A stretch of DNA of 64,000 nt from Desnuesiella massiliensis (GTDB lineage: Bacteria > Bacillota > Clostridia > Clostridiales > Clostridiaceae). The notes under the pieces were generated by a model that did no database searches, was not told the DNA's origin, and was given only the letters and a program-made list of their open reading frames with translations. A program made the position numbers and the translations under genes. Of this stretch, positions 42,263 to 51,343 are shown piece by piece; the first letter of the stretch is position 1, and each line of letters starts with the position of its first letter. The stretch lies in the NCBI RefSeq assembly GCF_001403615.1, contig NZ_LN879454.1:318215-382214 (forward strand), given 5' to 3'.

Positions 42263-42508
42263 TTGTTAAATTTAGTATATGGTAATATGCTGACAATAAT
42301 TATAGAGAAGATTTATAATTCGAATATCCCCCATACAGGGATATTTGAATGGGGGATACGAGTTGTATTTGGATATTTATTTGCCATAGTATTTAGATTT
42401 GGATTAGTAGGTATTTGGTTAGCTTATTCCCTTGATATAGTTGTAAGAGGTATAATACTATTATTAAGATTCTTAAACGGTAAATGGAAATATGTAAAGA
42501 TAGACTAA
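42263..42508 (+). pseudogene. C-terminal remnant of a MATE-family efflux protein
   Basis: An 81-codon frame ends with GIFEWGIRVVFGYLFAIVF, GLVGIWLAYSLDIVVRGIILLLRF and NGKWK, which is the last two-helix segment of a MATE multidrug/sodium antiporter. Intact members are about 450 residues; the upstream 250 bases contain no further MATE text. The stop falls 20 bases before the second CsoR-like gene. Confidence 0.65.
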
Positions 42509-42528
42509 AGTTTAAAGGAGAGTTAAAT

Positions 42529-42807
42529 ATGGATAATCATAACCATAACCATCCAAATCAAAAGCAGGTAATAAATAGATTATCAAGAATAATCGGACAT
42601 GCGGAAGCAATAAAAAGAATGTGTATAGAAGAAAAAGAGTGCAGTGAGATATTAATTCAGATAGCCGCTGTTAAGTCTGCACTAAATAATGTAGGTAAAA
42701 TTATATTACAAGATCACATAAATCACTGTATAATAGATGCTGCTAAAAATGATGATGCGGAGGCATTAAATAAGCTAAATATGGCTATAGATAAGTTTTT
42801 GAAATAG
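42529..42807 (+). CDS. Second CsoR/FrmR-family repressor
   Basis: A 92-residue paralogue with a His-rich N-terminus (MDNHNHNHPNQK) and the same metal-ligand pattern: Cys in KECSEIL, His and Cys in DHINHC. It is expected to be a metal-responsive repressor. No transporter gene follows; the next gene is on the other strand, and the only upstream partner is a MATE remnant. AAAGGAGAG lies 7 bases before ATG. The upstream inverted repeat at 42325 may be its operator. Confidence 0.82.
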   Translation: MDNHNHNHPNQKQVINRLSRIIGHAEAIKRMCIEEKECSEILIQIAAVKSALNNVGKIILQDHINHCIIDAAKNDDAEALNKLNMAIDKFLK

Positions 42808-43244
42808 AAAAATATTATTAGTTTTTATCAAACCAAAATCTACGGCTTGCTCATTATGTAAAACCACATCGTAAATATATGTATGTAAATACTCTCTTAA
42901 AAAATATTAAAGAGATTCAAATGTTTTGGAAGGTCGTTTTACGTATCTAACCCATATTATGCATATCAAATATCAACACAAGCATGATAAACAATATTCT
43001 AATTAAGCGACGTTAGTTAAAAATTACGTCGCTTTTAAAAAATATTCTTCAATAACTAAATATTACACTCTTTATTCTATCTTAATGAAATATTTAGTAT
43101 AATATTCCTTGAGGTAAGTTAAGGCATCTCTGTAAGATTTTACGAAACAAAGATTAAAGGAAGTTTAGGGCGATCTATTAATAAATCGCCTAATTAATAT
43201 GCATACCAGTAATTTTATTTAAGTAATTGAATATTTTAAAATAT
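42808..43244. other. Intergenic region with one hairpin
   Basis: A perfect hairpin AAGCGACG/CGTCGCTT lies at 43005-43032 and is followed by TT and A-rich sequence, possibly a terminator of the second CsoR gene. The stretch 42850-42990 has the codon-like look of decayed coding sequence, but I could not assign it. No ORF is supported. Confidence 0.45.
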
Positions 43245-44141
43245 TTATACTCCAAAACGTTCATATGGATTTTCTATTTTAATAGGGTCTGCATTAGGAG
43301 AAGTTGTAATTAATAACAAAGTATCAACATTACCTTCTTCATAGGCTTTTAGAATATCTGCTCCAGTATCTGGCATATGTGTCAGGATTGTTTTTATCCA
43401 TTTCGGACTCATCTTTATTCCAAGTGGAGTTTCTTCAAGTTTAATTCTGCCGGTTTCACAATATTTACTTTCAACAAGTAGATAACCAATGCATTCTCCA
43501 TTCTTATCTGTCTTTTCGTAAATCCTGTCAAACCCTTCACGATTTTCTTCAGCCTTTTCATTTAAATTACAGTTTGTTGTTTCTGCATAATTCTTGTTAA
43601 CACATTTGATTGTTAAGTCTATTTCTTTAGCAAGGTTAATAAGAATATTCATATCATCTTTAGGTATAAAACCTAAAACAACATTATCATCAAATTCATG
43701 TGCCACTATAAAAAGGCGATACTCTGTATTTTCCTCTAACCATATACCAAGCCTACATAATATTGATTCATTGGCATATTGCTCCATACTATCAAAATTG
43801 ATCTTTTCACCTATTTCACGTGGCATGCCACACTTTGCCAATGCGTAATAAAAATACTTTGCTCCAGCTTTCCAATCAACAGTGCATAAGTTACCGTTTT
43901 CCTCTAAATAATGCTGTAATAACCCAACAAACAAATGTTTAGAAGGATAAACTATTACATTATACAATTCTTTATGATGATTAAAAAACTCTTGTGGTTT
44001 GTGTTTGGCCTCGTAAAGGTTTCTTGCTTTAATATGTGCATCTTTACATGCGCAAAACTCCAATAGCTTTTTTAAATTTTTAACTTCTATTATTTCGTTA
44101 GTATTTTCTTTTGATTTCTTAAATCTATTAAATATACCCAT
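43245..44141 (-). CDS. Hypothetical cytoplasmic protein, possible SseB-like C-terminal part
   Basis: A 298-residue protein I do not recognise with confidence. It starts MGIFNRFKKSKENTNE. The first 190 residues contain a Cys/His-rich stretch (LLEFCACKDAHIKARNLYEAKHK). The last 100 residues (RIKLEETPLGIKMSPKWIKTILTHMPDTGADILKAY, then VDTLLLITTSPNADPIKIENPYERFGV) vaguely resemble SseB-type domains of secretion-associated proteins. No signal peptide or membrane helix. ATG at 44141 lies 7 bases after GGAGG. It stands alone. Confidence 0.5.
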   Translation of the reverse strand: MGIFNRFKKSKENTNEIIEVKNLKKLLEFCACKDAHIKARNLYEAKHKPQEFFNHHKELYNVIVYPSKHLFVGLLQHYLEENGNLCTVDWKAGAKYFYYALAKCGMPREIGEKINFDSMEQYANESILCRLGIWLEENTEYRLFIVAHEFDDNVVLGFIPKDDMNILINLAKEIDLTIKCVNKNYAETTNCNLNEKAEENREGFDRIYEKTDKNGECIGYLLVESKYCETGRIKLEETPLGIKMSPKWIKTILTHMPDTGADILKAYEEGNVDTLLLITTSPNADPIKIENPYERFGV

Positions 44142-44423
44142 TGTTTTTCCTCCATATGTAGAAGTAACTAATTTCTTAACTATAGTATAAAGCAATGTGG
44201 TTAATAATTCCAGAGAATAAAACAGAATTCTCGATTATGAAATTATGGGAAACATCTTATACGGATTTCACATTTTTTCTCCTAGGCTGCATAGTAGCTC
44301 AGCTATTCTCCTATAATTCCAAATAAACTGTCTATTGTAAAATAAGTAATAATCCCAAGATTGCCTGGATAATAATATAAGATATGGCAATAATCATAAA
44401 TAAAATTGTAAGGAGGGATTATT

Positions 44424-45410
44424 ATAAAGCGCATATTAAAATTAGCTATAATTCTTGCTATAACCATAACTTTTTCAGCTTGTTCAGATAATCAAAAAAT
44501 CAAGAAATCTATTGATAGTGATGGACAATCATCGAAGTCCATACAAACTCAAGCTCCTGTAAAAATCCCCACAACCAAGGAGGTAGTTGATACTTTATGC
44601 TCTGATGAATTTCAAGGAAGGCTATCAGGTTCAGAAGGGAATAAAAAAGCTGGGGAATATCTTGAGAAAACCTTTAAAGATATAGGGTTAGAGCCTTACT
44701 TTGACGGTAGTTATTATCAAAATTATTATGAAGGAGTTATAAGTGCTTATGGAGGAGATGGAAGTGATACTAAACTTAAAATGGTTAATAATGTTGCAGG
44801 AGTCATAAAAGGCAAAGATAGCACAAAGGCAGTGGTGGTATCTGCACATTTTGATCATATAGGCTATAAGGATGGAAAGATCATTAGAGGAGCCTTAGAT
44901 AATGCTTCAGGAGTATCAGCTTTAATAAAAATAGCCCATACGCTAAAAGAAAAATCTAAAGAAAAATCCTTTGATGCTGATATAATCTTCTGTGCCTTTA
45001 ATGGAGAAGAAACTGGATTACGTGGAAGCAATGCATTTGTTAGCCAAATTAACGGTATATATTATAGTATGTATAATATCAACATAGATTGTATAGGATC
45101 TAAAGAAGAAGGGAAACTTGCTTTAAAGAATATAAGTAAGGTATCTAATAAGCTATATGATGCTTTAAAAGCTAGCTTTAAAAAGAATAATATTGATTTT
45201 TCAGATAAAGCGGCCTTCGGTTCAAGTGACCATACTAGATTTGAAAATGCCAGAGTACCTAATGCTTATATAGCACAAGAGAATATAGAGAAATCAATCC
45301 ATAGGCCTACAGATACCCCAGATATTTTAGATTATGGTAAAATAGATAAAATTGCAAATGCTTTAAGTGATTTTATTGTGCAAAATAATGGAGTTATATT
45401 TATGAATTGA
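44424..45410 (+). CDS. M28-family zinc aminopeptidase lipoprotein with non-standard start codon
   Basis: The frame begins at ATA (44424), 7 bases after AGGAGG, and encodes KRILKLAIILAITITFSACS, a complete lipoprotein signal with lipobox TFSAC (Cys 20). No ATG, GTG or TTG precedes the ATG at 44781, which would remove the signal and the M28 N-terminal part (RLSGSEGNKKAGEYLEKTF). The catalytic zinc ligands are all present: SAHFDHIG (His 142, Asp 144), ALDNASG, NGEETG and SSDHTRF. The 328-residue product would be a membrane-anchored exopeptidase. The start codon is either a true AUA/AUU start or a recent mutation of ATG that lowers expression. Confidence 0.8.
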   Translation: MKRILKLAIILAITITFSACSDNQKIKKSIDSDGQSSKSIQTQAPVKIPTTKEVVDTLCSDEFQGRLSGSEGNKKAGEYLEKTFKDIGLEPYFDGSYYQNYYEGVISAYGGDGSDTKLKMVNNVAGVIKGKDSTKAVVVSAHFDHIGYKDGKIIRGALDNASGVSALIKIAHTLKEKSKEKSFDADIIFCAFNGEETGLRGSNAFVSQINGIYYSMYNINIDCIGSKEEGKLALKNISKVSNKLYDALKASFKKNNIDFSDKAAFGSSDHTRFENARVPNAYIAQENIEKSIHRPTDTPDILDYGKIDKIANALSDFIVQNNGVIFMN

Positions 45411-45489
45411 TTATAAAGCATGCACATTATCTATAAGTTCGTTTTATCACCAATTAATATAATAAAACATATGAGCACAAAAATACTAA

Positions 45490-45529
45490 AAAGATTGACT
45501 CAGATAATAATTTGAATCAATCTTTTTTA
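45490..45529 (+). terminator. Terminator of the M28 peptidase gene
   Basis: AAAGATTGA/TCAATCTTT with an 18-base loop and TTTTTT. Confidence 0.8.
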
Positions 45530-45558
45530 TTCTTTAAAAGCAATATAATTTGTATATT

Positions 45559-45667
45559 TATAGGAGGATGTGAAAAAAGGTGTTCTATGAGATTTCCCTA
45601 CACCGCGCGTGGAGGCCCACCAGCGGTCCGTGAAAAAGAACACCTATGTTTTTCACATCCTCCTATA
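45559..45667. repeat. Palindromic repeat family 2, copy 2
   Basis: A 109-base copy of the element at 6121, same orientation, ends TATAGGAGGATGTGAAAA / TTTTCACATCCTCCTATA and a GC-rich core. Its right end overlaps the MerR gene and supplies that gene's stop codon (TAG at 45663-45665). Confidence 0.9.
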
Positions 45668-46496
45668 TATGCTTATTTTCAACTGAAACTGTAATTTGTG
45701 TAATATAATCATTTTCATTTTTCTCAGCAACTTCGTCTATAAGATATTCCTCATAGGCGAATCCCTTCACCCTTAAGTGTTTTTTTTCAAGGAAATCTAA
45801 GAGTTTATCGTAAGTTTTATAGGTGGTTTCATAACTTCCATGGTGATAAGCAATAGCATACATTCCCTTTGGCTTTACAGCAATTGGGGGAATTATATTT
45901 TTGCTGCTAGTTTTTGAGAAAAAATAGGAGTAATAGTTATAGTTACCCATTATGATATTTTCTTTACTAAGCATTTTACCTATAAAGGAAATATCCTTTG
46001 CTTGAGTATTGTTTATGAAGTTTTTATACTCAGATATCCATTCTATATAATCTTTATTATTCTCATCCTTTAGTAAATTGCTTCGGACTATATATTCCTC
46101 TTCCTGCTCTTCAACTATAAATTCATCACAAGGAGCAGCTATTCCCTTATTTGTAAAAGAAACTGTTTCTTCTAATAAGTATTTCATATAGCTTAACTTA
46201 TCTATTTCTTTATTAATCTCGGAGATTTTTTGTTTGGATAAATCAAGCAGCTGTTTAGGGGTTCTCTCGTCAAGATATGTTTTTATTTCTTTTAATGGAA
46301 CCTTCAATTCTTTTAATATAGATATTATTAAAAAAACATCAAGCTGATGATGGGAATAATATCGGTAGCCATTTTCATCTGTGAAAGCAGGACAAAATAA
46401 CCCTATATCATTATAGTGAAAAAGTGTTCTCTTATTTACATCGCAGAGCTTTGCGAATTCCCCAGTAGAAAAATAGTTCTGTGAATTTTTATTCAT
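45663..46496 (-). CDS. MerR-family transcriptional activator with effector-binding domain
   Basis: A 277-residue regulator. The N-terminal helix-turn-helix (FSTGEFAKLCDVNKRTLFHYNDIGLF, YRYYSHHQLDVF) is typical MerR, followed by a coiled dimer helix and a C-terminal domain (about 110-277) with YAIAYHHGSYETTYKTYDKLLDF and a YEEYLIDEVAEKNENDYITQITV block of the GyrI/BmrR-type drug-binding fold. It is divergent from the ABC exporter genes and probably activates them. The stop codon falls inside repeat copy 2. Confidence 0.9.
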   Translation of the reverse strand: MNKNSQNYFSTGEFAKLCDVNKRTLFHYNDIGLFCPAFTDENGYRYYSHHQLDVFLIISILKELKVPLKEIKTYLDERTPKQLLDLSKQKISEINKEIDKLSYMKYLLEETVSFTNKGIAAPCDEFIVEEQEEEYIVRSNLLKDENNKDYIEWISEYKNFINNTQAKDISFIGKMLSKENIIMGNYNYYSYFFSKTSSKNIIPPIAVKPKGMYAIAYHHGSYETTYKTYDKLLDFLEKKHLRVKGFAYEEYLIDEVAEKNENDYITQITVSVENKHI

Positions 46497-46512
46497 AATT
46501 CCACATCTCCTC

Positions 46513-46543
46513 TTGACTGTCTGGTTACGTTATACTTTATTAT
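46513..46543 (+). promoter_or_regulatory. Promoter of the ABC exporter operon with MerR-type 19-base spacer
   Basis: TTGACT (46513-46518) and TATTAT (46538-46543) are separated by 19 bases, the over-long spacing of MerR-activated promoters. The spacer GTCTGGTTACGTTATACTT contains a partial dyad around GTTAC/GTTAT. Confidence 0.6.
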
Positions 46544-46581
46544 AAAATACATAGCAAACAAAAGCAAGAAAGGAGCTTTAT

Positions 46582-48315
46582 ATGTTAAGATTGGTTCATT
46601 TCTTAAAGCCTTATAAAAAATCAATCATAGCTGTATTCATATTTACATTTATACAGACACTAGGTACCTTATATATCCCAACCCTTACTGCTGAAATTGT
46701 GAACAGCGGTGTTGCAAAAGGAGATATATCATATATTATGAAAATCGGACTATTCATGCTGGTGACGGCAGGTATAACAGGAATAGTTGCTGTGTTAGGT
46801 TCAAAGCTGTCTGCTGATGTTTCTTCAGGATTTGCGAAGAATATTCGAGAAGCCATGTTTATGAAGGCTCAGGAGTTTTCCATGAATGATTTTAATAAAA
46901 TAGGCACGGCTTCCATAATTACAAGAACTACCAGCGATGTTACCTTAATTGGGCAAACTACCATAATGCTTCTTCAAATGCTACTGCCAGCACCGGTTAT
47001 GACCATAGCAGGCTTATTCCTCGCTTTTTCAAAGGATAAGGTAATGGCTCTTATTATTGTAGCGACCATGATGGCTTTTCTGTTGGTTGCCCTTCTATTA
47101 GGTAAAATGGTTATTCCTCTGTTTAAACTAATACAAGTTAAAATGGACAATATTAATCGTATTCTTCGTGAAAGGATTATAGGGGTCCGCGTTATTCGTG
47201 CATTTAACCGCGAGAAATATGAAAAAAATAGAATTGATGCAGCTGCAGCTGATTATGCAGATAATGCTATCAAAATAAACAAAATAATTGCTGCTCTGCT
47301 TCCATTAGTCATGATGATTATAAATTTGGGGGTTATTTTTATTCTATGGATTGGTGGAAAAAAAGTATTGAATGGCAATATGCAGATTGGCGATATAATG
47401 GCTATGATAGAATACTGTTTTCTCATTTTGTACTTCCTTATTATGGGGGTCATGATGTTTATGTATATTCCGCGTGCACAGGTCTGCGCCGACAGAATCA
47501 ATGAAGTACTTGATACGACTACTGAAATCACAGATGGAAAGTCAAAAGCCTTGGAAAGAAAAGAATATGCCCATCTTGAGTTTCGCAATGTTACCTTCCA
47601 ATACCCTAATGCGGAGGAACCAGTGCTTAACAATTTGAGTTTTGAGTCAAAAGCGGGAGAAATTACAGCCATTATAGGAGGCACCGGATCAGGAAAATCA
47701 ACTATAGCAAGCTTGATTCCACGGTTCTTTGAAATTCAAAATGGTTCTATTATGGTGGACGGTATAGATATCAGGAATATGTCACAAAAAGAGCTTCGAG
47801 ATAAAATTGGACTTGTTCCCCAAAAAGCATTTCTTTTTAGCGGAACCATATCAGAGAATATTAGATATGGAAAAAATGATGCCACACAAGAAGAGATAGA
47901 GCATGCGGCAAAGGTGGCTCAGGCTCATGATTTTATTACTAATCTGGAACAGGGATATGAATCTTATGTTGCACAAGGCGGTAATAATCTATCAGGTGGG
48001 CAGAAGCAGCGTTTGTCAATAGCACGAGCACTGATTCGCAGGCCAGAAATATATATTTTTGATGACAGCTTTTCTGCTCTTGATTTTAAGACAGATGCAA
48101 AGCTTAGAAAAGCATTGAAAAGTGAAACTGGCAGTTCCACTGTTATCATTGTGGCACAGCGTATCAGCACCATCATGGATGCTCACAGAATTATTGTACT
48201 AGAGGATGGAAAAATCGTAGGTATGGGAAGACATGAGGAATTAATCAAAAGCTGTGATGTTTATAAACAGATAGCGGCTTCTCAGCTTAGCGAAGCTGAA
48301 CTGGCTGAGCAGTAA
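46582..48315 (+). CDS. ABC exporter half-transporter, degenerate-site subunit
   Basis: A 577-residue six-helix membrane domain fused to an ATPase. Walker A is GGTGSGKS, the signature is canonical (LSGGQKQR) but Walker B reads IYIFDDSFSALD, with Asp instead of the catalytic Glu. That is the usual hallmark of the inactive-site partner in heterodimeric exporters such as TM287/288 or BmrC/D. AAAGGAG precedes ATG. The partner gene follows after 11 bases. Multidrug or peptide export is the family role. Confidence 0.92.
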   Translation: MLRLVHFLKPYKKSIIAVFIFTFIQTLGTLYIPTLTAEIVNSGVAKGDISYIMKIGLFMLVTAGITGIVAVLGSKLSADVSSGFAKNIREAMFMKAQEFSMNDFNKIGTASIITRTTSDVTLIGQTTIMLLQMLLPAPVMTIAGLFLAFSKDKVMALIIVATMMAFLLVALLLGKMVIPLFKLIQVKMDNINRILRERIIGVRVIRAFNREKYEKNRIDAAAADYADNAIKINKIIAALLPLVMMIINLGVIFILWIGGKKVLNGNMQIGDIMAMIEYCFLILYFLIMGVMMFMYIPRAQVCADRINEVLDTTTEITDGKSKALERKEYAHLEFRNVTFQYPNAEEPVLNNLSFESKAGEITAIIGGTGSGKSTIASLIPRFFEIQNGSIMVDGIDIRNMSQKELRDKIGLVPQKAFLFSGTISENIRYGKNDATQEEIEHAAKVAQAHDFITNLEQGYESYVAQGGNNLSGGQKQRLSIARALIRRPEIYIFDDSFSALDFKTDAKLRKALKSETGSSTVIIVAQRISTIMDAHRIIVLEDGKIVGMGRHEELIKSCDVYKQIAASQLSEAELAEQ

Positions 48316-48326
48316 TGGAGGTCATT

Positions 48327-50186
48327 ATGAAAGAGAATACAAATCAAGAAATCAAAACAACGGATAATGGTATTGATGATATTTCAATAGAAAGGGCAAA
48401 AAATGCAAAAGAGACTACCAGAAGGCTGATAAAGCATTTATCAAAGCAAAAATTTAAGTTCTTGGCGATCTTAATTTCAGTGCTGCTCAGTTCTTCCCTT
48501 ACCATTGCGGCGCCCTTGGTCATGGGAAAAGCTATAGATCAGCTGTATAAGGTAACTAAAGAATCTATTAAATATGGGACAAAATTCAACGTGAGTATCA
48601 GTGGAATAACAGAAACCATTGGTATTTTACTGATAATTTACCTTTTAACTTCACTATTTAAATACTTCGAGCAATATATGATGTCAGGGATAGCACAAAA
48701 TCTTACCTTAAGCCTGCGTAAGAATTTAAGCTATAAACTCAATCATTTGCCTTTAAAATATTATGATTCCCACAAAAAAGGGGATATATTAAGTCGTGCC
48801 ACCAACGACCTAGAAAGAATTTCTGATAGCCTGCAGGAAGGGCTTATGCAGCTTATTACCTCCGTGGTCACTATCACCATCGCCATAATTATTATGGTGG
48901 CAATCAATCCCATTATTACATTAATTGCCATGATGATGCTTGGCGTGTCCATGGTTTTAACAACGAGAATTTCCCATAAGATAGAAGGCTATTTTGCAGA
49001 TAACCAGAGGATTCTTGGTGAATTAAACAGCTCCATTGAAGAAACATTTACAGGGCAGCTTATTATCAAGGCCTTCAGCAGAGAAAAGGAGTCCTTGGAA
49101 GCCTTTAGAAACATGAATGAGAAGCTGTATGATGCAAATAGAAAAGCACAGTTTTATACTTACTCCATTGCTCCTCTTATCAGGATTATAGAAAAAATTG
49201 GCTATGTTATCATTGCCGTTGTCAGTGGTATTTTCGCTGTGCAGGGGACTATGACCTTAGGAAGTATTCAGGCATTTCTTCAATATGTAAACATGTGCTC
49301 TGAACCAATGACAGAAATCTCATATATTTTAAATATGCTTCAATCCGCTGTAGCAGCTTCAGAGCGTGTTTTTGAAATAATGGATGAGATAGAGGAAACT
49401 CCAGATATACCAAATACTAAGTATATTGAAGATCCTAAAGGAAAAGTCGTATTTGAACACGTGAAATTTGGCTATAGCAATGACGCTATTCTTATGAAGG
49501 ATATTAATATCAACTTAAAGGCCGGAGATAAGATTGCTATTGTAGGACCTACAGGAGCAGGAAAAACAACCCTTGTGAATTTGCTTATGAGGTTTTATGA
49601 AATTCAAGGGGGAAGGATTACCATTGATGGCGTAGATATTAAGGAGATGAGCCGCAGTTCATTAAGAACTATGTTTGGAATGGTATTGCAGGACACCTGG
49701 CTTTTTCACGGAAGCATAAAGGATAATATTAGCTATGGCTGTCCATATGCTAGTTTTGAGGAGGTAGTTCTTGCTGCGAAAGCGGCTCGTGCTGATCATT
49801 TTATCCGAACATTGCCCCAGGGTTACGAAACAATTTTAGACGAGGATGGATCCAATGTGTCTCAGGGACAAAAACAGCTTCTTACCATAGCAAGAGCTAT
49901 ACTTGCTAATCCATTCATTCTTATTCTAGATGAAGCCACCTCCAGCATAGACACAAGAACAGAAGTAGAAATTCAAAAAGCAATGGAGAATCTTATGAAA
50001 GGTAGAACTAGCTTTGTGATTGCTCATAGACTGTCTACTATTCGTGATGCAGATTTAATTTTAGTAATGCAAAAGGGAACGATTATTGAGCAAGGAAAAC
50101 ATCAAGAGCTCATTGATAAAAAAGGATTTTATGAAGAGCTTTATAACAGTCAGTTTGCAAGTAAAGCAGCAAAACAGTTATTTTAA
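48327..50186 (+). CDS. ABC exporter half-transporter, catalytic subunit
   Basis: A 619-residue partner with a six-helix domain and an ATPase domain. Here Walker B is normal (LILDEATSSID) but the signature is altered (VSQGQKQ instead of LSGGQ). Together with the upstream subunit this gives one degenerate and one active ATP site, as expected for a heterodimer. A first ATG at 48315 overlaps the upstream stop; the ATG at 48327, after GGAGG, is chosen. A strong terminator follows. Confidence 0.92.
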   Translation: MKENTNQEIKTTDNGIDDISIERAKNAKETTRRLIKHLSKQKFKFLAILISVLLSSSLTIAAPLVMGKAIDQLYKVTKESIKYGTKFNVSISGITETIGILLIIYLLTSLFKYFEQYMMSGIAQNLTLSLRKNLSYKLNHLPLKYYDSHKKGDILSRATNDLERISDSLQEGLMQLITSVVTITIAIIIMVAINPIITLIAMMMLGVSMVLTTRISHKIEGYFADNQRILGELNSSIEETFTGQLIIKAFSREKESLEAFRNMNEKLYDANRKAQFYTYSIAPLIRIIEKIGYVIIAVVSGIFAVQGTMTLGSIQAFLQYVNMCSEPMTEISYILNMLQSAVAASERVFEIMDEIEETPDIPNTKYIEDPKGKVVFEHVKFGYSNDAILMKDININLKAGDKIAIVGPTGAGKTTLVNLLMRFYEIQGGRITIDGVDIKEMSRSSLRTMFGMVLQDTWLFHGSIKDNISYGCPYASFEEVVLAAKAARADHFIRTLPQGYETILDEDGSNVSQGQKQLLTIARAILANPFILILDEATSSIDTRTEVEIQKAMENLMKGRTSFVIAHRLSTIRDADLILVMQKGTIIEQGKHQELIDKKGFYEELYNSQFASKAAKQLF

Positions 50187-50228
50187 TATAGAATAAAGGA
50201 GTTTATAAAAGCTTTGTAGAAATATATT

Positions 50229-50270
50229 CCTGTAGCATTATCTTTATAGGAGATGCTACAGGGATTTTTT
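50229..50270 (+). terminator. Terminator of the ABC exporter operon
   Basis: CCTGTAGCAT/ATGCTACAGG over a 14-base loop, then TTTTTT. Confidence 0.9.
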
Positions 50271-50279
50271 ATGTTCATT

Positions 50280-50387
50280 TATAGGCGGATGTGAAAAATA
50301 TAGGTGTTCTTTTTCACGGGCCGCTCGTGGGGCTCCACGAGCGGTGTAGGGAAACCTATAGAACACCTTTTTTCACATCCTCCTATA
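50280..50387. repeat. Palindromic repeat family 2, copy 3 (inverted)
   Basis: A 108-base copy whose inner part is the reverse complement of copy 1 (GGTGTTCTTTTTCACGGGCC near the left end), while the outer inverted ends are the same. It follows the ABC operon terminator, so this operon is flanked by copies 2 and 3. Confidence 0.9.
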
Positions 50388-50487
50388 GATGATATATTAA
50401 TATCAGATGAAACTTTATTTAAAGAACATAAAATTTATAAATATGATAAATAATAAAAATGAGTGTTTTAAAAAATACATTCACTAA

Positions 50488-50527
50488 GGCATCGTAAAAA
50501 AATGACTAGTTATTTTTTGGAGATGCC
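50488..50527. repeat. Palindromic repeat family 4, second copy
   Basis: A 40-base near-perfect palindrome with ends GGCATC and GATGCC around AAAAAAATGACTAGTTATTTTTT. It lies just upstream of the nucleotidyltransferase ribosome site, as the other copy does before galE. Confidence 0.8.
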
Positions 50528-50552
50528 TAATAAATGCAAGGAGAGAAATGAC

Positions 50553-51290
50553 ATGAAAGCTATAATATTAGCCGCAGGCTATGCTACAAGACTTTATCCT
50601 CTCACAGAGGTTACTGCAAAACCACTGCTTAAGGTTGGAGAGAAGACTCTTTTAGATTATGTTTATGATGAAATAGAGGAAATTGAGGCTGTAGACCAAG
50701 TATATATAATTTCAAATCATAAGTTTTATCATCAGTTTGAGAATTGGAAGGAAATGAAAGGAGCAAGAAAGCCTATAACTATAATTGATGATGGCACCAA
50801 TAATGTGGATGAGAGATTAGGAGCCATAGGGGATATAAAGCTAGTAATAGACAAGGAAAATATAGAGGATGAGCTCTTAATAACTGCAGGGGATATACTA
50901 TTTGATTTTAAATTAAAGGATTTCTATGACCACTATATGATCCATAAAAAAGATTGCATATGTGTGGAAGAAATTGAAGACATGAATATGCTGAGAAGAA
51001 TGGGAGTAGCTTTATTAGATGAAAAAGATAAAGTCATAGACTTTGAGGAAAAGCCGCAAAATCCTAAATCTAACATAGGGGTTACCGCCTTCTACATATA
51101 TAATAAGGCTACCATAGAATTCATTGATGAGTACTTAAAACAAGGAGGCAATCCAGATGCTCCAGGGCACTTTGTGGCTTGGCTTCATAAGAAGATTGAT
51201 GTATATGGTTATAGGTTTAAGGGACAGTGCTATGATATAGGTACTCATGAGTCTTATGCCATGGCTCAACAGATATTTAAGAAAAATTAA
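50553..51290 (+). CDS. RmlA/LicC-like sugar or choline-phosphate nucleotidyltransferase
   Basis: A 245-residue enzyme with the pyrophosphorylase signature ILAAGYATRLYPLTEVTAKPLL at the N-terminus, ITAGDILFDF (metal-binding Asp) and FEEKPQNPKSN. It transfers a nucleotidyl group onto a sugar- or choline-phosphate for cell-surface polymers. No other polymer gene is adjacent. The frame opens at 50502, inside repeat family 4, but the ATG at 50553, 9 bases after AAGGAG, matches the family N-terminus. Confidence 0.85.
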   Translation: MKAIILAAGYATRLYPLTEVTAKPLLKVGEKTLLDYVYDEIEEIEAVDQVYIISNHKFYHQFENWKEMKGARKPITIIDDGTNNVDERLGAIGDIKLVIDKENIEDELLITAGDILFDFKLKDFYDHYMIHKKDCICVEEIEDMNMLRRMGVALLDEKDKVIDFEEKPQNPKSNIGVTAFYIYNKATIEFIDEYLKQGGNPDAPGHFVAWLHKKIDVYGYRFKGQCYDIGTHESYAMAQQIFKKN

Positions 51291-51320
51291 ATAACTATTA
51301 ATGATAATTTAAGGTAATTT

Positions 51321-51343
51321 TAAGGAAAAAAAACTCCTTTTTG
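51321..51343 (+). terminator. Weak terminator after the nucleotidyltransferase gene
   Basis: AAGGA/TCCTT hairpin with a T-run (51321-51342). Confidence 0.5.

Noticed and set aside
42812..42990. Possible decayed transposase remnant
   Set aside because: Translations in all frames gave only vague similarity and include stops; no terminal repeats were found.
47253..47684. Long antisense frames within the ABC exporter and other genes
   Set aside because: They are shadows of strongly supported coding sequence and lack ribosome sites.
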